A DNA stretch of 64,000 nt from Salipiger marinus. GTDB lineage: Bacteria; Pseudomonadota; Alphaproteobacteria; Rhodobacterales; Rhodobacteraceae. The stretch is taken from assembly GCF_900100085.1 (NCBI RefSeq), contig NZ_FNEJ01000013.1, positions 79,848 to 143,847 on the forward strand. Reading direction: 5' to 3'. The position numbers and the translations under genes were made by a program. Shown one piece after another: positions 26,806 through 35,484 of this stretch. The notes beneath the pieces were generated by a model. That model saw only the letters and a list, made by a program, of their open reading frames with translations, was not told where the DNA came from and made no database searches. How positions within the stretch are numbered: the stretch's first letter is position 1; every line of letters starts with the position of its first letter.

Positions 26806-27494
26806 AGCAGCGCCTCCACAAACTGCAGCTCACCGAGCGAAATCCGGTTTCGGCGGGTCAGCCCGACCAGGGCGGAGGCGGCATTGCGGCAGACCACCAT
26901 GACGCGCGGGCGGAACTGCATCGCGTCGTCCGTGGTCACGGCCCGGCGCAGCGGCGGGCTGACAGAGATCGTCGCCACGTCGCCAGCGCTGTAGCTGATG
27001 TCCATGACCTTGTGGGCGAAATCCAGATTGCCCTGGCTGAACCCGATCACATCACCAATCACCAGCACCTGCCCGAATTCCGACAGATCGGCCTGAAACG
27101 ACGCGCTGCCCCGCGCAGCCGAAGCCGCCACCGGTGCGGCCGGGCGCCAGCCCCAGTTTTCGCTGTTGGCCCATGGCTCGCCATTTGCCCACGGCTGACC
27201 GGCATCAGTGCCCCCCAGATCGGCGGCGGACACCAACTGGACAGAGGGCAGCAGGGGGATGCGCATGATCGCCCCCGCCGACAGCCGGGTGATGGTCCAT
27301 GACGCATCCTTGTTCCGCGCGCGATCCTTCCAGAACGGCGGAAAGCTCATGCGCAGATGATACCGGCCACCCGGCTCCGGATTCTCGGTCAGGAATCCGC
27401 CAAGCGTCATGCCGCCCATGTCGGACTGTCCGGGCTGCAGGAACACCTGCCCAACATTGCAGAGCCGGGACCGCCAGTCGTAAATGGGGGGCAT
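26802..27494 (-). CDS. minor/distal tail protein
   Basis: ATG 27494 (MPPIYDWRSRLCNVGQVFLQ) overlaps the tape measure stop (TGATG). The 230 residues are beta-rich with an odd repeated PWANGEPWANSENWGW near residue 110. It follows the tape measure, where distal tail proteins are encoded. Exact homology is not recognised. Confidence 0.7.
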   Translation of the reverse strand: MPPIYDWRSRLCNVGQVFLQPGQSDMGGMTLGGFLTENPEPGGRYHLRMSFPPFWKDRARNKDASWTITRLSAGAIMRIPLLPSVQLVSAADLGGTDAGQPWANGEPWANSENWGWRPAAPVAASAARGSASFQADLSEFGQVLVIGDVIGFSQGNLDFAHKVMDISYSAGDVATISVSPPLRRAVTTDDAMQFRPRVMVVCRNAASALVGLTRRNRISLGELQFVEALL

Positions 27495-30400
27495 CACGGC
27501 GCTCCGTAAATCTTGGTGTTGCGGTTCCACGCAGGCAGATTGCGTTTCACCGTGTTCACGGCAGACGCCTCTGCGGCGCGTGAGCCCTGGATGACTGCCC
27601 GCTTGACGTAGGCTTGCACCCTGCCGTCATCATCGACGGTGACGCCGATTTCCCCGGTCAGCACACCCGCCACACTGCTGGAGGCTTCTGACCGCCGGGC
27701 CATCGGAATCTGCGGCGCGACACTGGGCATCACCGGGCCGCCATTGGCATAGCCGCCCATGCCCCGCCGCATGGCCTCCACCATGCCGACGCCGCCCGCG
27801 CGCCGCACATCCGACTGCGACCAGACCACCTCGCCCTTGTGGACGATCCCCGCCGGCGTCTTGCGCCCCCCGGGGCCGGTATAGCCACCACGCTCAAAGC
27901 CGATCGCGCGCAGGAAGGTGCCCACGGTGCCGCTGAGACCGCCGCCAGACCCAGCCCCGCCCGGCCCATCCCAGAGCCGCTCAAAGCTCTTGTCCAGAGT
28001 CAGCTCCAGCAGCTTGGCCCCGATCTTGGCGAGCGCATCTTCGAACGTCAGGGCACCGGTGATCAGTCCATCAAAGACGCCCTCGGTGAATGACCTGAAG
28101 TCGCCAAGCTGCGCCTGAAATTCTTCGTGACGCTCCGCCGCCATGGCCAGCGCGGTGTCCGCCTGCTGCCACTGTTCGGTCAGGTGGCGGACCTGCATCG
28201 CCAGTTCGGCGGTGATCGGCACGCCCTTGTTTTGCAGCTGCTGCAGCAGCTCCGCCTCTTTGCGGGCCGCCGCGACCGCAGACCCATAGAGATCTTGGCC
28301 GAGCGTCAGTTCGTTCAGCGCGTCAGCTTCGGCGCGCATGCCCTCGATTTCTTTCAGGATCGCGTCGTCATAGCGCTCCACGGCTTTTTCGGTGGAGCTT
28401 TTACCTTTGGATCCTCCTCCGCTCCGAGGGCTTCTGGCGTCGTCAGCGGCGAGGTTACCGGTCGCGATCGCGCGAATCTGATCCTCCGTCAGCGCCGCAC
28501 CCGCTTTGGCAGCGTCGGTTCGGACAGAGGCCATTTCTCTTTCCAGCGCCAGCTGGTCTTTGGTCAGCGCCTGCAAGCGCTCCTGTTCAGCGATGAATTC
28601 TGCGCTGGCCTTAGCAGCCTTCGCATCAGCGCGGCGCCGGGCGACCTCAGCATTGCCATCGCCGCGCCCGGGTGTTGCCCCTCCTGCAGCAGCAACAGCA
28701 GCAGCGGCTGAGACGGCGGCGGCGCGAAGCGAATCCAGCACACCGATTGCGTTCAGAACATTGGCGATCAGCGGGCCGAAGCCGGGGGCCGACTCCCCAA
28801 GATCATCGATGGCGGCCCTGGCATCATCCGCCGACCGCTCCCCCTTCTCGAATTCGTCGATGATCGCGACGATCTGTTCTACCACGGGCGCGGCAAAGTT
28901 CTTTTGCCCCAGCAGATCCAGTTCATCCCGATAAGCCCGCAACTGGTCATTGGCCTCGCGCAGCGCCGGACTGTCGCCCAAGGCTTCCTGCTGTCGGATA
29001 AGCGCCTCGGTAAACGGGGCAGCATCCCTCAGCCTATCAACCAGTTCTTTAGCCGGAGCGCTGATGTCGAGCTGCTCAAGAGCGTTGAGGCGATCCCGAA
29101 GCTCCAACGCCGACATGCTGCCTTGCATAAGAGCGGCAGAGATCCGCTCGACTTCGGCAAGAGCTTCTTTGTCGCTGCTTTCGAACGGGCTGCCCCAAAT
29201 CCCCGCCATCTTCTGACCGCGAAATGCTTCCTCGCGAATGACTGGCAGGGTGTCATTTTCGCGGCCCAGGAGCTGCCCCAACACCGTTCCATCCCGCAGC
29301 CGTTCAAGTTCTTCGCGGATTTCTCGAATCTTGCGCACACGCTCCGCCTCAGTCAGGTCGTCGATCGACGTTGCCACTTCGTCGATCGCATCCGCAGCCT
29401 GCGGCGCATAAAGCCCCAGCTCCTCCATTTCCGCCTTGAGGCGATTGGTGCGCTCCTCCGCCTTAGAACTGGCATCCGAATACAGCACCATCGCCGTGGC
29501 GGCTGTGGCGCCCAGCAGGAGGCCAATCGGACCAGCCGCTGCTGACACACCAGCCAGCGCCGTGGCGATGCCCGTGATGCTGGACGCTGCCCGCGCCGCC
29601 GCAACGAACTTGGTGATGGCGCCTGCAGCGAGGCCAAGCTTGGCGATCATGCCCCCGATCGACCGCCCCAGCAGGCCTGCAGCGAAGATGCTGGCCACCT
29701 TCAGCGTGACATCGGCCACCGTGTCGAAATTGTCCGCCAGAGCCGTCAGACCAGCCACGAGACGCTGCGACGCTGACAGGCTTTCATCGGTCTGGCCGAT
29801 GTATTGGGTGAAGGCATTGTTCACCCGCGTGACGCCATCCTGAATGGTGGCGTTGGTGGTGGCGAACGCGGCCTCAATCTTCGGCTGTGCCGCAAGGATC
29901 GCGCGGAAGACGCCCTCTGAAGTGATCTTCCCCTCTTCCCCGAGCTTTTTCAGTCCGGCGATGTTCACCTGGTAAAAATCGGCCAGCGCCTGGGCGAGGA
30001 TCGGCGCGTTTTCCCGGACCGAGCGCAGTTCATCCCCCTGCAAGATACCGCTGCCCAGACCCTGCGAAAGCTGCAGGATGCCAGCAACCTGTTCAGATGC
30101 TGCAGCACCGCCCGCCTTGAACGCCTTGTTGACGATCTCTGTGGCGCGGGCGACCTCCAGTTCCGACTTGGCCACGCCCGCCGTCGACCGCAGCAGTTTG
30201 GAGTAAAGGTCCGCCGTCTCTGCAAGCCCGCTGCGCGTGTCATCGGCGATCTTGTTCAGATCTTCTAGGCTGCGGGCCTGCGTCCCGGCGATCTGAGCCG
30301 AAGCCGCGATCTTGTTGCCGGCCACTGTCCATGCGTCCGCGTAGCGGGCCACTTCACGAACCGAAAGCGCGGCACCGATACCAGCCAGCGGCGCAATGAT

Positions 30401-30574
30401 CGACTGAGCCGCGCTGCGCCCGATACCGTCGAGATTTCGGCTCATATTGCGGTAGCGGTTTTCAATCGCCTTTGCCTGTTTCTGCGAAACGCCGACCGCC
30501 TTGCGCATCTCCCGCTCGTATTGCTTGATATCCGCAGAGAGCTGGACAATCAGCTTTTCGACATCAACTGCCAT
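27494..30574 (-). CDS. tail tape measure protein
   Basis: The 1026-residue protein has a conserved tape-measure N-terminal domain (LIVQLSADIKQYEREMRKAV). It also has long helical stretches, a hydrophobic Gly/Ala-rich centre at about 300-375 (AGLLGRSIGGMIAKLGLAAG), and a C-terminal Gly-rich segment. Length sets tail length: about 1.5 angstrom per residue in known phages implies a tail near 150 nm. It is the largest phage gene here. Confidence 0.93.
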   Translation of the reverse strand: MAVDVEKLIVQLSADIKQYEREMRKAVGVSQKQAKAIENRYRNMSRNLDGIGRSAAQSIIAPLAGIGAALSVREVARYADAWTVAGNKIAASAQIAGTQARSLEDLNKIADDTRSGLAETADLYSKLLRSTAGVAKSELEVARATEIVNKAFKAGGAAASEQVAGILQLSQGLGSGILQGDELRSVRENAPILAQALADFYQVNIAGLKKLGEEGKITSEGVFRAILAAQPKIEAAFATTNATIQDGVTRVNNAFTQYIGQTDESLSASQRLVAGLTALADNFDTVADVTLKVASIFAAGLLGRSIGGMIAKLGLAAGAITKFVAAARAASSITGIATALAGVSAAAGPIGLLLGATAATAMVLYSDASSKAEERTNRLKAEMEELGLYAPQAADAIDEVATSIDDLTEAERVRKIREIREELERLRDGTVLGQLLGRENDTLPVIREEAFRGQKMAGIWGSPFESSDKEALAEVERISAALMQGSMSALELRDRLNALEQLDISAPAKELVDRLRDAAPFTEALIRQQEALGDSPALREANDQLRAYRDELDLLGQKNFAAPVVEQIVAIIDEFEKGERSADDARAAIDDLGESAPGFGPLIANVLNAIGVLDSLRAAAVSAAAAVAAAGGATPGRGDGNAEVARRRADAKAAKASAEFIAEQERLQALTKDQLALEREMASVRTDAAKAGAALTEDQIRAIATGNLAADDARSPRSGGGSKGKSSTEKAVERYDDAILKEIEGMRAEADALNELTLGQDLYGSAVAAARKEAELLQQLQNKGVPITAELAMQVRHLTEQWQQADTALAMAAERHEEFQAQLGDFRSFTEGVFDGLITGALTFEDALAKIGAKLLELTLDKSFERLWDGPGGAGSGGGLSGTVGTFLRAIGFERGGYTGPGGRKTPAGIVHKGEVVWSQSDVRRAGGVGMVEAMRRGMGGYANGGPVMPSVAPQIPMARRSEASSSVAGVLTGEIGVTVDDDGRVQAYVKRAVIQGSRAAEASAVNTVKRNLPAWNRNTKIYGAP

Positions 30575-30595
30575 TTCAGACCCTCAGGAGATTTC

Positions 30596-30880
30596 ATGAA
30601 ACTTCGCATGCGTTTTTCGCCAACCGGCTCGCTCGGCGCGATCTTCTTCATCGGTTCGGTCGCGATCAGCGGTTATTCCTACGTCGCGACCATGGAGCGT
30701 CTCACCCGCGGGCAATCGCCCGTCGGCATCCAAGGTGAGCCTTATCTTTACGTGCTTCTTTCGACGATCGCCGCGCTAGGCATTGCAATGATGCTTGGAG
30801 GTCGAGAGATAGTTTCCGATGGAGATTTGATCGTCGAGGACTCGGGGCCTGACGGCATCCCTACCCGCTCCGATCAATGA
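30596..30880 (+). CDS. plus-strand small membrane protein inside the tail operon, 94 aa
   Basis: ATG 30596 follows CAGGAG. The product (MKLRMRFSPTGSLGAIFFIG) has two membrane helices (LGAIFFIGSVAISGYSYVA and YVLLSTIAALGIAMMLGG) and an acidic tail. It is the only gene on the plus strand in the late module and is convergent with the tail chaperone, overlapping its last 20 bases. This is the pattern of a moron gene expressed on its own, perhaps in the lysogen. Confidence 0.65.
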   Translation: MKLRMRFSPTGSLGAIFFIGSVAISGYSYVATMERLTRGQSPVGIQGEPYLYVLLSTIAALGIAMMLGGREIVSDGDLIVEDSGPDGIPTRSDQ

Positions 30881-31112
30881 CGCCCTGCCAAAGATCGTCC
30901 TCTTCCTCGGGCGTGATCGCGGGGCCATCCTTGGCCCCGTGCGCAGCGCTCCAGCCTTCTATCGCCGCGTTGAACTGCCACCATGAGCAGCGTCCGACCT
31001 GATCCGGGCTTAGGCCGATGGCGGCGCCGCTTCCGTAGATCTGCGCGAACCGGACTTTTCCTCGGGGAAGTGGTTCGCGCTGGTCTCGCCTTCCCCCTCC
31101 GGCTTTTCCGGC
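30861..31112 (-). CDS. tail assembly chaperone C-terminal extension, -1 frame, no start codon
   Basis: This 83-codon open frame has no ATG, GTG, TTG or CTG, yet encodes a protein-like sequence (FAQIYGSGAAIGLSPDQVGR and the later CSWWQFNAAIEGWSAAHG). It begins inside the upstream chaperone gene, one base back in frame. As with lambda G/GT, it would be made by a -1 ribosomal shift, giving a long chaperone that binds the tape measure. Candidate slip sites are the GGAAAAG runs at 31103-31109 and 31055-31061 and GGGGGAA at 31091-31097; none is a perfect canonical heptamer. Confidence 0.7.
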   Translation of the reverse strand, partial: AGKAGGGRRDQREPLPRGKVRFAQIYGSGAAIGLSPDQVGRCSWWQFNAAIEGWSAAHGAKDGPAITPEEEDDLWQGVIDRSG

Positions 31113-31465
31113 TCATCTTCCGGCACGCCCTGCAGCGCGACGCTGATCACAGAAAACGCCACCGGCATGTTTTCCGCAAACTGGCCGGGGCCGACATAGG
31201 CGCGGACCTTTTTGAGCGCCGCCATCGCCTCCATACCGCCTCCGATCAGGCCAAGGCGGATCACCTCGGACACGTAGGCAGGCGACATGTCCCGAGGGGG
31301 CGGAGAACCGATGCTGCTGGCCAGCATGGCCGACTGCAGCGCCCACTGGACATACCACGGCCCTGCGTCGCACTTCTCCTGCAGCTCGGTCAGCTGCGCG
31401 ATGGTCAGGGCGAACGGATAGGTTCCGTCCGCCCAGTCCAGCGTCACGCTACCGCTGCGGCTCAT
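31010..31465 (-). CDS. tail assembly chaperone, short form (GTA-gp10/TAC-like)
   Basis: The 151-residue product (MSRSGSVTLDWADGTYPFAL) matches the gene transfer agent gp10-like tail chaperones by its start and IAQLTELQEKCDAGPWYVQW. It sits between tail tube and tape measure. Its Glu/Lys/Pro-rich C-terminus (PEDEPEKPEGEGETSANHFP) overlaps the -1-frame extension. It overlaps the tail tube stop by four bases. Confidence 0.8.
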   Translation of the reverse strand: MSRSGSVTLDWADGTYPFALTIAQLTELQEKCDAGPWYVQWALQSAMLASSIGSPPPRDMSPAYVSEVIRLGLIGGGMEAMAALKKVRAYVGPGQFAENMPVAFSVISVALQGVPEDEPEKPEGEGETSANHFPEEKSGSRRSTEAAPPSA

Positions 31466-31911
31466 GCGCCCGTGGTCCGTTCATAGGTGATCGGGCCATC
31501 GGACTGCATCGAGATCGACGCGGTGACCCGCTCACCGCGCGTTCCGGTGATTTCGAAGGATTCGAGGTGGAAGGCGCCGGTGTAAACGTCGCTGTCGCCA
31601 TCCGGGTATTCGAATTCCACCTCGCACTCGATGCTGTCTTCGCTCGCGAACGCAGCTTCCCAAGCGGGAACGGCGCTTTTTGCCAGAACTCCCTCTCCAG
31701 TGATCGAGCCCGACCTGCTCTGGGTATCGCGGACGCTCCAGGGCGCGAGGTCGGGGTTATCGCAATCCGGCAGGTTCGTCTCGCCAAACGTCTTCGTGCG
31801 GTTGAAGGATTTGCTGGTGAAACCGCAGGGCGCGGCAAAGGTCGGGGTTTCTGCCCCATCGGAAAGCCGGACGAAGAACTTTCCGAACTTGATCGTGGTG
31901 GGAAGTGCCAT
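31462..31911 (-). CDS. major tail tube protein
   Basis: A 149-residue beta-rich protein (MALPTTIKFGKFFVRLSDGA...). Acidic stretches (YPDGDSDVYTGAFHLESFEI) and size fit siphovirus tail tube subunits. The position, after the connectors and before the chaperone and tape measure, is the standard one. Confidence 0.8.
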   Translation of the reverse strand: MALPTTIKFGKFFVRLSDGAETPTFAAPCGFTSKSFNRTKTFGETNLPDCDNPDLAPWSVRDTQSRSGSITGEGVLAKSAVPAWEAAFASEDSIECEVEFEYPDGDSDVYTGAFHLESFEITGTRGERVTASISMQSDGPITYERTTGA

Positions 31912-31926
31912 CTCAGGGCTCCATAG

Positions 31927-31949
31927 AAAAGCCCGCTGGATCAGCGGGC
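31927..31949 (-). terminator. terminator between connector and tail tube genes
   Basis: Reverse-strand GCCCGCTG-ATC-CAGCGGGC followed by TTTTC. It probably reduces rather than stops read-through, or separates tail tube expression. Confidence 0.7.
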
Positions 31950-32013
31950 ATCGGCTTGCCGAAGGCCATGTCTCAGCACCCTGCCGATGGCAGGCATTTC
32001 AGCGCATGCGGCG

Positions 32014-32466
32014 TCAGCCGCCCTGCGCCGTGGCGCGCGCCGCATCGCGGACGGCTTTGCGAACCTCGCGGCGCACCTCTTTGCGGTAGGCGCGCCAGCT
32101 GACATAGAAATACGGGCTGGCGGGCATCTTCGTGGTCCCGAATTCCAGCCACCGCGCGTAGAAGGCGATGGTGCTGCCCGCGTAGATGGTCAGTGTCAGG
32201 TCACCGCCGACGCCCGCCCCTTTCAGCGTGGCGATGGCAAAAGACCCTTTCGGCGCCTGCCCCCATGTCCAGCCGATGCTGTCACGCAGCGTGCCGGGCG
32301 GCTGACCATGCGAGCCGTCAGAGCTAGATGGCGCCAGCCTCTTCATCATGGCGACGATCTTGTCGGCGCCCTTTTCCATGGCCGCGCGGATGCGCGTTTT
32401 GGTTGCGGTCGGAAGCCGTTTCAGCTTCCGGTCAAGTCGCGCCAGATTGAGGATCTTCGTCGGCAT
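32014..32466 (-). CDS. HK97 gp10-like head-tail joining protein
   Basis: From ATG 32466 (MPTKILNLARLDRKLKRLPT) the product is 150 residues. ARWLEFGTTKMPASPYFYVS is the typical GT-x-x-x-x-a-x-P-F/Y segment of HK97 gp10 family proteins, and the C-terminus is basic and helical. It overlaps the upstream small gene by 35 bases. Confidence 0.85.
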   Translation of the reverse strand: MPTKILNLARLDRKLKRLPTATKTRIRAAMEKGADKIVAMMKRLAPSSSDGSHGQPPGTLRDSIGWTWGQAPKGSFAIATLKGAGVGGDLTLTIYAGSTIAFYARWLEFGTTKMPASPYFYVSWRAYRKEVRREVRKAVRDAARATAQGG

Positions 32467-32638
32467 CGGCCTCGCCCTCCGCGCCTTTGACCGCCTCGAT
32501 CTTGACTGCGGCGCCGGTGGAGATGGCCTTTTCCGCGCAGCGCCGGGTGACGTTCTTCCGCGTGCCTGCGGCATAGCGGGTCGAGGTGTTCGGCGTAGCG
32601 CGCCAGCGGAACACCCGTGTGAATTCAACCCAAGGCAT
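32432..32638 (-). CDS. small basic phage protein, 68 aa
   Basis: ATG 32638 (MPWVEFTRVFRWRATPNTST) has a basic N-terminal half and an acidic tail (EGEADADEDPQSG). The start is like small proteins encoded between connector genes in alphaproteobacterial phages. It lies 13 bases after the DUF3168 gene. Function unknown. Confidence 0.6.
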   Translation of the reverse strand: MPWVEFTRVFRWRATPNTSTRYAAGTRKNVTRRCAEKAISTGAAVKIEAVKGAEGEADADEDPQSGAT

Positions 32639-32651
32639 GGCGTCTCCCTTC

Positions 32652-33068
32652 TCAGGTTTCGGTTTCGATGATCGACCGCACTGAAATGACCGCGTGCGCG
32701 GTCAATCCGTCCGGGTCTTGGAAAGCTCTGATCGAGGCAACTTCGATCAGCGCCAGCGCATAGGGGTCAGGCAGCGCGAGGTCGGCCCGGTGGAGAGCTT
32801 TTCGGATGGCGTCTGCGATGCGCTTGGCGCTAGAGAGGCGCCCGTAGTCCTGCGCCCAAACGTCGAGCTGCAGGACGTGCTCCACCCCGTCGATGCAATC
32901 GGCGTCCGCATCGTCGCTGTCTGCAGGACCGAAGGTCACATCGGGAAAGACTCGCGCACCCTTTGGCGGCGGCGCCTCATAGACCCGGTTATTGACCAGC
33001 GCCACGACAGCGGCGTTGGCCAGCAGCGTCTCTTCGACCAGCTGCTGAAAGGCATCGGCGGAACTCAT
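32652..33068 (-). CDS. DUF3168-like tail terminator/completion protein
   Basis: This 138-residue protein begins MSSADAFQQLVEETLLANAA and contains VALVNNRVYEAPPPKG and VLQLDVWAQDYGRLSSAKRI. These are the standard marks of DUF3168 proteins, which act at the head-tail junction (tail terminator). It overlaps the head completion gene by four bases. Confidence 0.85.
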   Translation of the reverse strand: MSSADAFQQLVEETLLANAAVVALVNNRVYEAPPPKGARVFPDVTFGPADSDDADADCIDGVEHVLQLDVWAQDYGRLSSAKRIADAIRKALHRADLALPDPYALALIEVASIRAFQDPDGLTAHAVISVRSIIETET

Positions 33069-33427
33069 GTCGCGACCCCGCTTTCAGCCGTGATCTCCAG
33101 CCACTGGCGATCGACGGTCGGCACCACGGCCCGGACGTTATATCGGGTGCCACCGCGCACATCGCGCATCACCCAGTCCGTCGTGATGGAATCCGCCACA
33201 GACGAACGCCGAATAGTCACGACGACAGGTTGCTTGCCGTCCAGCCTCGCTGCCTGCACCGACTCACCACCACGAAGGTAGCGAACTTTTCCGTTACAGA
33301 TCAGCAGATCAGGCTGCATCCCGACTTGAACGCCACGCGCATCATAGACTGGGCCATCAAATGCAAAACGGTCCCTCAAGTTCCCCGCAGGCTGCTGAAG
33401 CCTTTGGCTCTTCCGCTGACCGATCAT
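33065..33427 (-). CDS. head-tail adaptor (head closure) protein
   Basis: ATG 33427 overlaps the previous stop (ATGA). The 120 residues include LRDRFAFDGPVYDARGVQVG and end RQWLEITAESGVAT, as in small beta-barrel adaptor proteins of SPP1 gp16/HK97 gp7 type. Assigned by motif pattern plus order. Confidence 0.75.
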   Translation of the reverse strand: MIGQRKSQRLQQPAGNLRDRFAFDGPVYDARGVQVGMQPDLLICNGKVRYLRGGESVQAARLDGKQPVVVTIRRSSVADSITTDWVMRDVRGGTRYNVRAVVPTVDRQWLEITAESGVAT

Positions 33428-33990
33428 ATGACAGACCAACGATAAGGCGCGATCAACCGATCGTACGCGGGCTCAGCGATGGAAATGCCCTCCCGTTCTG
33501 CAAACATGTGAGCGACCATCTGCAGAATCGCCACTTTTATCGGAAATGGCACCTGTGCAGCGGACGCGAACCCGCAGGTGAATTCCACGAAGATCGGCGC
33601 AGGGCTGTTCTCATCAAGCGGCGGATTTGACCAGTCACGCGGCAAGCGCAGCAGGGTGCCGGTCGCGATCGCGTGACGGGTGACGCTCGGGCCCGGCTGC
33701 TCTGCTCCGTTGGGGTCGAGATACCGGATTTCAGCTGCGGAAACATCCGGCGCTGGCAGGATCAGATCTCCGCGCCAACGGTCCAGATGCAGCTGCCAGG
33801 TCTGGCTGATGATCGCCCGCCCGAGCACGCCGGAAAAGCCGTCAAAATGGGCCGTGGCCGCGGCAATCAATGCGGTGATCTCGTCATCAGATTCGCTGTT
33901 CTCGACAACGGCGTGTTTGCGGCAATCCTCGACCGTGACCGGCATCTCCGCCGGGGCCGTCACGAGAGTGGGCCGAAAGGGCGCGGTCAC
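33424..33990 (-). CDS. head-tail connector, HK97 gp6 / phiE125 gp8-like
   Basis: A 188-residue protein with TVEDCRKHAVVENSESDDEI near residues 19-38, the typical LxE(A)K.hLRv start of gp6-like connectors. Then come LIAAATAHFDGFSGVLGRAI and a C-terminal IKVAILQMVAHMFAERE. It would form the ring below the portal. Confidence 0.85.
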   Translation of the reverse strand: MTAPFRPTLVTAPAEMPVTVEDCRKHAVVENSESDDEITALIAAATAHFDGFSGVLGRAIISQTWQLHLDRWRGDLILPAPDVSAAEIRYLDPNGAEQPGPSVTRHAIATGTLLRLPRDWSNPPLDENSPAPIFVEFTCGFASAAQVPFPIKVAILQMVAHMFAEREGISIAEPAYDRLIAPYRWSVI

Positions 33991-34187
33991 TTGGAGGCCT
34001 TGTGCTTCGGGGCCGACACGCCCTTGTTCTGCACCGGCGGAGCCGCCTTGTTCAGAACATCAGGCGCCGCCTTGCGCAGCACGCCGCGGTCGACCAGTTG
34101 CTGCACCTCGACCTCGCGCGCGTCGCGCGTGTCCCCGACTCCATACCATTTGTCGCCTTGGTGGGCGCGCAGAACATCGAATTTCAT
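33987..34187 (-). CDS. small phage protein after capsid, 66 aa
   Basis: MKFDVLRAHQGDKWYGVGDT, then a Lys/Ala/Pro-rich tail (NKAAPPVQNKGVSAPKHKAS). This short beta start with a disordered basic tail is often found directly after the major capsid gene. Preceded by AAGGAGG. Function unknown. Confidence 0.65.
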   Translation of the reverse strand: MKFDVLRAHQGDKWYGVGDTRDAREVEVQQLVDRGVLRKAAPDVLNKAAPPVQNKGVSAPKHKASK

Positions 34188-34212
34188 GGGCTGTCCTCCT
34201 TCGGCTCATTGA

Positions 34213-34234
34213 GAGGGCGGGATGACCCGCCCTC
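34213..34234 (-). promoter_or_regulatory. hairpin between capsid and connector genes
   Basis: Perfect 9-bp stem GAGGGCGGG/CCCGCCCTC with a 4-base loop just after the capsid stop, without a T-run. It could stabilise or attenuate capsid mRNA, matching the high capsid need. Confidence 0.5.
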
Positions 34235-34248
34235 CTTAAGAACCGACC

Positions 34249-35454
34249 TCACTCGGTGACGAAGCCGAGATCCCCGTAGATGAAGGCCTCGGGGCGGTAG
34301 ACCGCCAGCGCCAGCCGCTCCTCACCCAGCAGGGTCACGAGGTTGCGGGTGAAGTCGTCGTTGACGTAACCCGCCTCCACGCGCGCGTCCCAGCGGTCGA
34401 AGATCTGTGCCCCGAGCCGGAATGCGCCGGTCAGGAACTTGTCGACACCCATCGCCTGCGTGGCGACCACGGGCAGGTTCCAGAGGGTCGGGCTGATGCC
34501 GCCCTGCGGGTTGCCGATGATGTAGCGGCCATCGGCATCCTTGGTCAGTTCGATCCGGGCCCAGTCGATGGGGTTCATCACATGACCGGTGGCCGGATAT
34601 TCGGCCAGCGCCGCCTGCAACATGGCGAGCCGCATGGTGTCGATCGCGGTGGCCGAGGCCGGTGCGAAGGCGGCGGAATAGGCCGTCGCATTGGTGATCA
34701 GGCCCGACAGGTTCTGACCAGTCCCGTCGCCATTCAGCAGCTGGTTCTCTTCGGCAAAGGCAAGGCCGTAGATCAGGCGCTGATCGATCATCGAACGCAG
34801 GAACGAAACGTCATCGAGCGCCTGACGGCTGACCTTCATCCAGTGGGCGATAACCTTCGCGGAGGAGCTTTTCAGGTCCAGCTTGATGTCAGACGACGGC
34901 TTGACCGCGCCTTCCGCCACCGGCGCCGCGTTGTTGTTGAACCCCGTCTCCTGAACGTATTCGATCGAGGTGCCTTCCATCCGCCCGGACGACAGCAGGT
35001 CGCGCACAGTCATGCGCCGCTGCGGCAGTTCCTGCACCCCGGGGAGCCGCGTGGGTGCTGCACCGTCGCCGACCGAGCCATCGGCGTCGGTCGTCAGCAT
35101 GGTCAGATTCGCCTTCACGCGCAGATCAGCCTTGCCGCTGCTCGGGCTGCTTTCGAGCCATGCTTTGACGTTCTCGTCCTCGACGAAGCGCTGACCGAGC
35201 GATTTGCGCTGGATGTCATCCTGACCGCCGCCGCGTGCCATCTTCTGCTCGAGATCAGCCATCTGGCCGGTGAGCTCGTTCATCTTCAGCAGCGCTTCGT
35301 CGGCCTTCTCCTTCAGCGTCGCGGTCAGAGCCTCGCCGGCCTTCGCCTTGCCAAGCGCTTCGTCGGCGATGCCCTTCACGTCATTGATCGACTTTTCGTG
35401 CGCAGCTCTGATCTCGGCGGCAAGTTGCTCCGCCGTTTTGGTTTCTCCCGCCAT
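34249..35454 (-). CDS. major capsid protein, HK97 fold
   Basis: A 401-residue protein. The first ~100 residues are a charged coiled coil (DEALLKMNELTGQMADLEQK), the delta scaffold domain removed by the prohead protease. The rest has the HK97 pattern, with SGRMEGTSIEYVQETGFNNN, LINGDG-like LNGDGTGQNLSGLI, and FRLGAQIFDRWDARVEAGYV near the end. It is coupled with protease and portal. Confidence 0.93.
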   Translation of the reverse strand: MAGETKTAEQLAAEIRAAHEKSINDVKGIADEALGKAKAGEALTATLKEKADEALLKMNELTGQMADLEQKMARGGGQDDIQRKSLGQRFVEDENVKAWLESSPSSGKADLRVKANLTMLTTDADGSVGDGAAPTRLPGVQELPQRRMTVRDLLSSGRMEGTSIEYVQETGFNNNAAPVAEGAVKPSSDIKLDLKSSSAKVIAHWMKVSRQALDDVSFLRSMIDQRLIYGLAFAEENQLLNGDGTGQNLSGLITNATAYSAAFAPASATAIDTMRLAMLQAALAEYPATGHVMNPIDWARIELTKDADGRYIIGNPQGGISPTLWNLPVVATQAMGVDKFLTGAFRLGAQIFDRWDARVEAGYVNDDFTRNLVTLLGEERLALAVYRPEAFIYGDLGFVTE

Positions 35455-35484
35455 GGGAACCTCCGATATGTGGGTGTGTGGCCG

